Part shown: positions 24,863 through 31,717 of the stretch, one piece after another
Numbering within the stretch: the first letter of the stretch is position 1
Layout: each line of letters starts with the position of its first letter
DNA from: Nocardioides flavus (ex Wang et al. 2016)
GTDB lineage: Bacteria; Actinomycetota; Actinomycetes; Propionibacteriales; Nocardioidaceae
Assembly: GCF_014653115.1 (NCBI RefSeq)
Contig: NZ_BNAD01000013.1
Location: 21,234 to 85,233, forward strand
Direction of reading: 5' to 3'
DNA: 64,000 nt
Made by a program: the position numbers and the translations under genes
Notes under the pieces: generated by a model
The model's input: the letters and a program-made list of their open reading frames with translations, nothing else
Told to the model about the DNA's origin: nothing
Databases searched by the model: none

Positions 24863-26221
24863 TCAGTCGTTCTGGGGTGCTTGAGGCCCCACGAACACTC
24901 CCTGCGGGTCCGCCGCACGACGGATCCGCAGCAAGCGGTCGTACGACTCCGCCGACCAGCCGCGCCGCGCGGCGGCCTCGTAGGCCATCGAGAGGTACGC
25001 CGCGCTGGAGGTCCAGGGCGCGAGCGAGTCGAGGATCCGCAGGGCGTCGGCGCGTACGGCGCTCCAGCCGGTGCCCACGTCGAGGCCGACGCCGAGCACG
25101 AGGAAGGAGCCGTCGAGGTGGTCCATCGCGCCGGCGCGGCGCGAGGGCCGCGCCAGTGCGCCGCCGAGCTGGCGCAGCTCGACGAAGAGCAGGTCGCTGC
25201 CCGACCCGGGACCGGCGGCGTCGACCAGGGCGTCGACCGCGTCCGCCGGCAGGCCGTTGACCAGCACGCTGTTGGCGTAGACCGCGGTGGGCTCCTGCGG
25301 GTCGAGCTGCAGGTGGGCGATGTCGGGTGCGGACATCTGCGTGAAGGTGTCGATCTCGGGCTTCAGCGCGCGCAGCGCCGCGATGGAGCGCGCCCCCGCA
25401 TCGGCGTCGCCGAGCGCGACCGCGTCGATCATCACCAGCTTGCGACCGCTGAGCTGCGCCGGCAGCCACTCGCTCTCGGGCACCTGGAAGATCCGGGCCA
25501 CGCTCGTCACCGACTCGGGCGCGTCCGCGGTCCACTCGCCCCAGGCGGTGAGCACGCGCCGGGCGTGGGTCCAGTCCCACGCGAGCATCCCGGCGTACGC
25601 CGTGCGCACCGGCAGCAGGTCGAACTCCAGTGACGTGACCACCCCGAAGCCGCCGCTGCCCCCGCGCGCCGCCCAGAGCAGGTCGGTGTCGTGGGCCTCG
25701 GTGGCGCGTACGAACGTGCCGTCTGCGAGCACCAGCTCGACCGCCGTGATGGCGCTGCACTGCAGGCCGTGCTGCCGGGCGTACCAGCTCACTCCCCCGC
25801 CGAGCGACGAGCCGACCACGCCCACCCCCGGGCTGGACATGTGCATCCCGGCGAGGCCGACCTTGCCGGCGCGGGAGACCACGTCACCCCACAGGACGCC
25901 AGCGTCGGCCCGGGCCGTACGGGTGGCGGCGTCGACGCGCAGGCCGGTCATCGCCGAGGTGCGCAGCAGGACGGCGTCGCCGAGCCGGCCCGCGAGCGGC
26001 GGGGCGCCGTGGCCCGTGCCCTGCGGCGCGACCCGGAGCCCCGCCGCAGCGGCGGCCTTGACGACCAGCGCGACCTCCTGCGGGTCGGCCGGATAGGCGA
26101 CTGCCGCCGGGCGCTCGTCGACCTGGAGGTTCCACGGCATCCGCGCCTCGTCGTAGAGGGGGTCGCCGGGCAGGTGCACGGCACCGCCGGCCAGCCCGCG
26201 CAACGCCTCCGCGTGGTGCAT
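24863..26221 (-). CDS. BBE-type FAD-linked oxidase (2)
   Basis: This 452-residue paralogue of the preceding oxidase has the same layout: PADPQEVALVVKAAAAAGLR, APQGTGHGAPPLAGRL, SSLGGGVSWYARQHGLQ for FAD binding, and a BBE-type end RIRRAADPQGVFVG. The two differ widely in the substrate half, so they probably act on different substrates or successive steps. The regulator remnant directly upstream (3-bp gap) was likely their activator. The two oxidase genes are 93 bp apart and may share a transcript. Confidence 0.87.
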   Translation of the reverse strand: MHHAEALRGLAGGAVHLPGDPLYDEARMPWNLQVDERPAAVAYPADPQEVALVVKAAAAAGLRVAPQGTGHGAPPLAGRLGDAVLLRTSAMTGLRVDAATRTARADAGVLWGDVVSRAGKVGLAGMHMSSPGVGVVGSSLGGGVSWYARQHGLQCSAITAVELVLADGTFVRATEAHDTDLLWAARGGSGGFGVVTSLEFDLLPVRTAYAGMLAWDWTHARRVLTAWGEWTADAPESVTSVARIFQVPESEWLPAQLSGRKLVMIDAVALGDADAGARSIAALRALKPEIDTFTQMSAPDIAHLQLDPQEPTAVYANSVLVNGLPADAVDALVDAAGPGSGSDLLFVELRQLGGALARPSRRAGAMDHLDGSFLVLGVGLDVGTGWSAVRADALRILDSLAPWTSSAAYLSMAYEAAARRGWSAESYDRLLRIRRAADPQGVFVGPQAPQND

Positions 26222-26223
26222 CG

Positions 26224-28111
26224 TCACCGCCTCACTCCTGTGGGCGATCCAGCATGGTCGGTGCGACTTGAGGATGACTTGAGCCGCCGGTTCAGCCGCT
26301 CGACGAGCAGGGCGCGCTCGCCCGTGGGGACGTCGGCGTGGATGGCGTCGCGCACCAAAGGGTTCACGAAGTCGAGCGGGTGGCCGTCGAGGAGGATCTC
26401 GCTGCGGGCCAGGAGGTCGAGGGCCGCCGCGACGTCCTCCTCGGGGAGCTGCGCGAGGTCGGCGACGCTCAACAGGTCGGCCGTCGGCCCGAGCATCGCG
26501 ACAGCGCGGGCGACCGTCGTCACGCCGGCGGGCATCCGGCGCAGGCGCAGCGTGACGAGCGAGGCGATCGCCCGCGAGCCGACCGCGCGGACGGTGTCGA
26601 CGTGCGCCGCGTCCGGCGGGATGCCCTGGTCGGCGAGGGCGCGCAGCAGCTGGCGCAGAAGCAGCGGGTTGCCGGAGGTCATCCGGTGGCAGGTGGCCAC
26701 GAACGTGTCCGCGCCCGGACCGAGCCGGTCGGCCACCAACGCGGCGGTGCCCTCCTCGGTGAGCGGCGCGGGGCGTACGACGGTCAGCGTCTCGTCGGCG
26801 ACCAGCTCGGCGAGGTCGTCGGCCCGGTTCGGCTCGCCGGTGCGCATTGCCAGGACCACCAGCACCGGGAGACCCTCGAGCCGCCTGACCAGGTAGGCGA
26901 GGAACTGCAGCGACGCCTCGTCGCACCGCTGGACGTCGTCGACGCAGAGCACGAACGGCGCCTCCTCGGCGAGCTGTGTCGTCAGCTCGCAGAGCCCGCG
27001 CAGCACGGCGAAGCGCTCGTCGTGGCCCAACGCGTCCTCGGCGCCCGTGCCGAACAGCTGACGCACCACGCCCCACGCGAAGTCCTGCTCGAGCGCGCTG
27101 CTGCGCGCCGACCGCACCCACACGCCGGCGGCGACGGCGAGCGTGCGGACCTCGTCGAGCAGGCGGGTCTTGCCGATACCGGCAGGGCCCTCGACGAGCA
27201 GGCAGCCGGACGTGCCGTCGGCGAGCTCGTCGAGCCGGGTGCGGAGGAGCGCCAACTCGCGGTCCCGGTCGACGAGCCCGTCGGGCGTACGGGGCCTCGG
27301 GACGAGCGCCACCGGAGCGGTGCTCAGTGCCGGCCTGGGACCGTCGAGGTCCGGTGACTGGGCGAGCACCTCCGCCTCCAGCGCGCGCAGCGCCGGACCC
27401 GGGGTCCACGCCCAGCTCCTCGGCGAGCACCGCCCGCGCTCTTCTCAGCGCTTCGAGGGCGGCGGCCTGGCGGTGCGCCCGGTAGAGCGCAAGGGTCAGG
27501 AGCCGCCAGCGCTCCTCGCGCAGCGGGTCCTCCTTGACCAGCGCCTCGAGGTCGCCGATGACGAGCGGGGCCTCGCCGAGCTCGAGCCGCGTCGCGAGCA
27601 GCCGCTCGCGGGCGAGCCCGCGCAGCTCGGTGAGCCGGGCGACCTCGACCTCGGCCCACGCCTACCCGGCATAGTCGGCGTACGCCGGACCGCGCCACGA
27701 TCGCAGCGCGGCCTCCAGCGTGCAGACCGCGTCCCCCGGCGCCTGGCCCGCGGCCGCCTCGACCGCCGCCTCGAAGGCCCACGCGTCGACCGCATCCCCC
27801 GGGAGCCGGAGCACGTAGCCCGGCCCCGCCCGGGCGATCACACCCGCGCGCTGGCGGGCGGCCGCGTCAGGCTCGAGCCGTCGACGCAGGTGACTGACGT
27901 ACGCCTGCAGCGCGCCGGTCGCGTTGGCCGGCGGGTGGTCGCCCCAGACGCACTCGACGAGGTGGTCGGCCGGCACCACCTGCCCACGCTGCATCGCCAG
28001 CGCCGCCAGCACGGCACGCTGACGGCGCCCGCCGAGATCCACGGCCACGCCGTCCCGCGTGGCCGTGAGCTCGCCGAGCACGTGGAGCTCGAGATCCGGC
28101 TGTCCGTCCAC
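26224..28111 (-). pseudogene. BTAD/AAA transcriptional activator, disrupted
   Basis: The 5' part encodes an OmpR-type winged helix (LELHVLGELTATRDGVAVDL, then QRAVLAALAMQRGQVVPADH) and the start of the BTAD domain, as in AfsR/SARP-type regulators. An in-frame TAG at 27664-27662 interrupts it after YADYAG, where relatives continue with the DxxW(A)EVEVARL region, which indeed follows in the same frame. A one-base insertion near 27402 then shifts the frame after LGVDPG. The 3' part is an AAA ATPase (Walker A VEGPAGIGKTRLL, Walker B FVLCVDDVQ). The product would be about 600 residues, without the usual TPR tail. Confidence 0.78.
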
Positions 28112-28195
28112 CCCATTCCTCGCGTAGGGCCTTCGTCGAGAGTAGGACGTCCCGAGGCCGAGCGCTGCCCCGATTTCGGGCACGCGCCCGCTGCT

Positions 28196-28282
28196 GGTCG
28201 AGGGGGGCACCGCTCGCTGGTCGAGGAGGGCACTGCTCGCTGGTCGAGTAGCCCGCGAGGGACGAGCGGGCGTATCGAGACC
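28196..28282 (+). repeat. Tandem 23-bp units plus palindrome (REP family A)
   Basis: GGTCGAG recurs at 28196, 28219 and 28242 with a 23-bp period; the last unit continues into a palindrome whose stem is GCCCGC / GCGGGC and which ends TATCGAGACC at 28282. An inverted relative lies at 47975-48017. Confidence 0.7.
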
Positions 28283-28361
28283 CCATCAAGCCACCCCCAA
28301 GTCGCCGTCAAGCCACCCGGGGCACGGTCGGGTCCTCGACCCAACACCCAGGAGCACACCG

Positions 28362-28841
28362 ATGAACCGCATCGCCCAGAGCCTCACCCTGACCGTCGCC
28401 GCTCTCGCAGTGACCGCGGCGGCCTCCCCCGCCGTCGCCGCAACCAAACCGCTGGTCGACCTGCGGGGCGCCGACCTCGGCACGCACGCGGTCGACGCCG
28501 CGGGCACCGCCCACCTCGCCGGCTCGGTGACCGGCAAGCCGTTCGACGGCACGTACGTCGCCACGCTGGCCGCCGACGACGGGTCGTTGCCGGCACCCGG
28601 CTCGTGCGAGCCCGCCGCCGGCACCCTCGACGTGACCTCCGAGAAGCGCTTCCTGCGGCTCGACGCGGTCGGCGAGGTGTGCGGAGAGTTCACCGACGCC
28701 ACCTACGTGGTGACGCACCGGTTCGTCGGCCGCTACGTCGTGACTGATGCCACCACCCGCAGGCTGCGCGGCACCGACGGCTGGATCTTGCTGATCCTGG
28801 CCACCCAGGGGCGCGCCACCGTGGAGGCGTACGACTCCTGA
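28362..28841 (+). CDS. Secreted protein of unknown function, 159 aa
   Basis: A Sec signal peptide occupies residues 1-27 (MNRIAQSLTLTVAALAVTAA, then SPAVAA), with a likely cleavage after AVAA. The mature part is beta-rich: FDGTYVATLAADDGSLPAPG, then CEPAAGTLDV and VCGEFTDATYVVTHRFVGRY, with two Cys that may form a disulfide. No enzymatic motif is seen. CAGGAGCACACC precedes the ATG. It stands alone between the decayed regulator and the second DUF222-HNH gene. Confidence 0.75.
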   Translation: MNRIAQSLTLTVAALAVTAAASPAVAATKPLVDLRGADLGTHAVDAAGTAHLAGSVTGKPFDGTYVATLAADDGSLPAPGSCEPAAGTLDVTSEKRFLRLDAVGEVCGEFTDATYVVTHRFVGRYVVTDATTRRLRGTDGWILLILATQGRATVEAYDS

Positions 28842-28969
28842 GTGCTCCCGGCGACATGGCCCCTCCCCGTGGGACGAAGGGCCCTGCCCCGGGCCGTTCC
28901 CCCCGACCTGGCGCGAGAGCGGATCGACGTGGACGTCGGAGCGGAAGTTTGAGCGAAGGGAGCGCGAGG

Positions 28970-29014
28970 CCGGCGTTCGCCGTCTACCACGGGCTCGAGG
29001 CGTTGGGCGCCTGA
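28970..29014 (+). pseudogene. 3' remnant of a 63-aa membrane protein gene
   Basis: The frame reads PAFAVYHGLEALGA and then TGA, matching the last 14 residues (PAFAVYDGLDALGA) of the intact gene at 12896-13087. Upstream of it the similarity stops. The second DUF222-HNH repeat begins 13 bp further on. Confidence 0.75.
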
Positions 29015-29026
29015 CGCCCGGGTCGC

Positions 29027-30490
29027 GATCCGGTCGGCCTACGTCCGTCTGGCGAAGGTGACCTTGTTGTCGGCGTGGGTGGTCTTCGCGTAGCGGGAGT
29101 CGTGGGCCAGGCGGTGATGTCGTGGGCAGAGCAGTCGCCCGTTGGCCAGGTCGGTCAGCCCGCCACGTGACCAGGGGTCGTCGTGGTGGGCATGACAGCC
29201 GGACGCCGAGGTCTCGCAGCCCGTGGCGGTGCAGCCGCCGTCGCGCAGACCGAGCGCGATGCGCTGGGCCTTGGTGAACAACCGCCGCGTCCGTCCCAGG
29301 TCGAGGACCTGGGACTCGGTGCCGAGGACCACGGGGATGATCCCTGCCTCGCACGCCAGCCGACGCGCCTGGCCCGCGGACATGCGCGTGCCGTCGTCCA
29401 GCAGAGCCGTGACGTTGTCCGCGAGCAGCTGCTCCAGCGTCATGGTCACCACCACGGTGGCGTTGACGCCCGCGGTCTGCGGGGTGTGGTCCTCGGGGTA
29501 GCGCTCGACGTACTCCACCAGCGCCTCACCCAACCTGCGCCGCAACGGCTTCCAGCCGCCGGCCTCGCCCCTGAGCTCGGCCTCGGTGTGACGCGCCGGG
29601 TTCGCCAGCGCCAGCAGGTGGCGCGTGAGGATCTTCCCCACGTGCGAGGGCACGACGAACCGACCATGGCACCGGCCCGCGCCGTCGTCGACCAGGACCA
29701 GCTCCACGCCCGCGTCGGCGCGTGCCTCCTCACCCGCCAGCACCGCCGCCTCGTGGCACTCCCCGACCTCGGGGGCGACCAGGTCCAGGATGCGTTTCCC
29801 GATCTGCTTCAGCTCACGCGCATCGTGCTCGCGCGCGAGCGCCAGCAACGTGTTCTCCGCCCGCCACCGCGTCTCGGCCTCGACACGTACCGGGAGCGCG
29901 TCGACCGCCTCGACCACCGCTCGCGCCTGCTCGGTCCGCAACGCCCCGGAGGACAACGCCGACGCCACGCCCGGGTGCGCCTCCAACGCCCGGCCCAACG
30001 CCAGGTCACGGCGTGCCTCGCGCCGCGTCGTACGCGTCTGCACCGCCAGCCACGCCGCCACGTCACGCAGCCCATGCGCCTCGCCCACGTCGTCCGAGGC
30101 AGCCAGCACCCGAGCCGTCAGCGCATCCAGCTGCGAGCGGGCCTCGGCCAGCGCGACCAGCGCGGACTCCTTCTCCGCGATGCCCATGAACGCCGGCTCC
30201 ACGCCGCGAGCAGCCTTCAACGCCGCGGAGATGTCAGCGGCACACTCGATGATCGGATGCATGGGCCACCTCCTCGGCACGCGTCACGGACACCCACCCT
30301 GTTCCGGGGTGATGCGGTGAGACGTGCCGGCCCATTCGCCACGGTCGCCACCCGAGAGCTCGCCTTGTCGACGGCACCCCGCCAGCACCAGGACGGGTTC
30401 TATGGATGACTGTCCCGACCCCCAGATCCCCGTCGCCTCAGACGAGACCCTTTCCGGATCGGCGTGCTGCACTTATCGTACACCTGTTCG
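29027..30490 (-). repeat. 13E12-like repeat unit, copy 2
   Basis: This is the direct repeat of 18963-20433, 10,060 bp away. It starts GATCCGGTCGGCCTACGTCC and ends at the SOS box. The upstream segments, including CCAGCACCAGGACGGGTTCT, are shared almost base for base. Beyond 30490 the sequences diverge. Confidence 0.75.
29039..30262 (-). CDS. DUF222 HNH endonuclease-like protein (13E12 family), copy 2
   Basis: This 407-residue protein differs from copy 1 at scattered positions only (for example MHPIIECAADISAALKAARG against IIDCLCDIASALKVAHG). HNH residues are intact: CTATGCETSASGCHAHHDDP and LLCPRHHRLAHDSRYAKT. The start is ATG at 30262, where copy 1 has GTG. The SOS box is conserved but the -35 hexamer found in copy 1 is not, because the repeat ends at the box; expression may therefore be weaker. 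Confidence 0.9.
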   Translation of the reverse strand: MHPIIECAADISAALKAARGVEPAFMGIAEKESALVALAEARSQLDALTARVLAASDDVGEAHGLRDVAAWLAVQTRTTRREARRDLALGRALEAHPGVASALSSGALRTEQARAVVEAVDALPVRVEAETRWRAENTLLALAREHDARELKQIGKRILDLVAPEVGECHEAAVLAGEEARADAGVELVLVDDGAGRCHGRFVVPSHVGKILTRHLLALANPARHTEAELRGEAGGWKPLRRRLGEALVEYVERYPEDHTPQTAGVNATVVVTMTLEQLLADNVTALLDDGTRMSAGQARRLACEAGIIPVVLGTESQVLDLGRTRRLFTKAQRIALGLRDGGCTATGCETSASGCHAHHDDPWSRGGLTDLANGRLLCPRHHRLAHDSRYAKTTHADNKVTFARRT

Positions 30491-30491
30491 G
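30476..30491. promoter_or_regulatory. LexA (SOS) box of DUF222-HNH copy 2
   Basis: TCGTAC-ACCT-GTTCGG differs from the copy 1 box only in the last base. TACGAT at 30480-30475 on the minus strand may serve as -10; GGTCCG is all that stands at the -35 position. Confidence 0.65.
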
Positions 30492-30544
30492 CCGATCGGA
30501 CCATCACAATTTCGGGGCTGTGGACTGACGCTGGCCACTCCGCC

Positions 30545-30577
30545 GGTCGAGGAGGGACGAAGTCCCATCACGAGACC
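30545..30577 (+). repeat. Degenerate REP family A element
   Basis: GGTCGAGGAGGGACGAAGTC through CGAGACC resembles the palindromic unit at 28242-28282 with a changed centre. It occupies part of the 381-bp region between DUF222-HNH copy 2 and the next gene; apart from it and the SOS box I see nothing else there. Confidence 0.4.
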
Positions 30578-30643
30578 CACACCCCACTCGCTCCCGCCTC
30601 TGTGGGGGTGGTCCACCGGCGCGGACAGGGGGACCGTGGAGCC

Positions 30644-31012
30644 ATGGCTGTGACGAGCTTCCAGGACCTGCCCCTCGCCGACCGCGACCACGACTGGGAC
30701 GGCGACGCCGCCGAGAAGCGGGTGCGCGAGTGGGCCGGCGCCGAGGACGAACCCAACGAGAAGTACCGCGAAGCCCACGTCTGGTACGACGCGGACAAGA
30801 AGGACAACTTCACCGCCTACAAGCTGTTGATCGCCGACGTCGTCGACGGCCGGCTGCGCGCGGTGCCGCGCGGGGTGATGGCCGCGGGCAACGTCATGGT
30901 CGGCGGGCGCGGTGGCGTGGACCTGCCGTCGAAGGACGTCGATCGCGTCAAGAGCCACCTCGCGAAGTACTACGCGAAGATGGGCGACGAGGCGCCCTGG
31001 GAGCGGGATTGA
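30644..31012 (+). CDS. Phage-head-type domain protein, 122 aa
   Basis: The sequence LPLADRDHDWDGDAAEKRVR, then YREAHVWYDADKKDNFTAYK and GVMAAGNVMVGGRGGVDLPS, VKSHLAKYYAKMGDEAPW resembles a region found in actinophage capsid-maturation or scaffold proteins. It stands alone, with no other phage structural gene nearby, so it is likely a domesticated or remnant phage protein. The ATG at 30644 has only a weak ribosome-binding site. The function in the cell is unknown. Confidence 0.6.
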   Translation: MAVTSFQDLPLADRDHDWDGDAAEKRVREWAGAEDEPNEKYREAHVWYDADKKDNFTAYKLLIADVVDGRLRAVPRGVMAAGNVMVGGRGGVDLPSKDVDRVKSHLAKYYAKMGDEAPWERD

Positions 31013-31060
31013 CGGCACACACGTGGTCGAGCCGGCTGATCCGTCCGGCAGGATGCGGCC

Positions 31061-31714
31061 GTGCGCATCGGGACCTGGAACCTCGCCGGCCGGTGGTCGG
31101 ACGACCACCGGAACGTGCTCCTCGAGGCTGACTGCGACGTCTGGCTGCTGACGGAGGTCGACGAGCGGACGAGCCTGCCCGGCTTCGCGATGCACCTCTC
31201 AGCCGCAACGATGGCAGCGCGCCGGCGCTGGGCAGCGGTCGCCAGCCGCGTGCCGATGGCCTCGAGTCCTGACCCGCACCGGGCGAGCGTGGCGGCGCAG
31301 GTCGGTGCGACGACATACGTCAGCTCGGTGCTGCCGTGGCGAGCCGCCCGATCGGGTCCGGTGTGGGTTGGCGAGCGTCACGCCGGCAGGACGCAGAACG
31401 CGGTGGACGAGCTGACCCTGCGGCTGCGCGCCGCTCCGTCCGTGGTGTGGGGCGGCGACTGGAACCACGCGCTGCTCGGCAAGGAGTACGCGGGCTCGAA
31501 GGCCGGCCGAGCCTCGGTCACGGCTGCCCTCGACGAGCTCGGTCTGGTCGTGCCGACGACCGAGCTGCCGCACGCCATCGACGGCCTGCTCAGCATCGAC
31601 CACGTCGCCGTACCTGCCGGTTGGTCCGCGACCGCGCGGCGGATCGTCGCGGAGAGCGACGGCAGGCGCCTGTCCGACCATGACGCGTACGTCGTCGACG
31701 CTCAGGAGGCATGA
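31061..31714 (+). CDS. Endonuclease/exonuclease/phosphatase (EEP) family protein
   Basis: The 217-residue protein has the EEP catalytic set: Asn in GTWNLAG (residue 6), Glu in LLTEVDE (about residue 31), Asp and Asn in GGDWNHALLG (about residue 137), and Asp-His in IDHVAV and SDHDAYVV near the end. It is shorter than most DNase I-like enzymes and lacks a signal peptide, so it acts in the cytoplasm, probably on nucleic acid. It starts with GTG. Its stop is 3 bp from the GTG of the helicase gene, whose Shine-Dalgarno AGGAGG lies inside this gene's last codons, so the two are coupled. Confidence 0.82.
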   Translation: MRIGTWNLAGRWSDDHRNVLLEADCDVWLLTEVDERTSLPGFAMHLSAATMAARRRWAAVASRVPMASSPDPHRASVAAQVGATTYVSSVLPWRAARSGPVWVGERHAGRTQNAVDELTLRLRAAPSVVWGGDWNHALLGKEYAGSKAGRASVTAALDELGLVVPTTELPHAIDGLLSIDHVAVPAGWSATARRIVAESDGRRLSDHDAYVVDAQEA

Positions 31715-31717
31715 GCG

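Noticed and set aside
24863..27430. A single fused oxidase-regulator protein of 855 residues
   Set aside because: The open frame upstream of the oxidase ATG at 26221 is the wrong frame for the AAA domain. The oxidase starts at 26221 and the regulator is a separate, broken gene.
28196..28282. Possible CRISPR array from 23-bp repeats
   Set aside because: The units are directly adjacent with no unique spacers and no cas genes.
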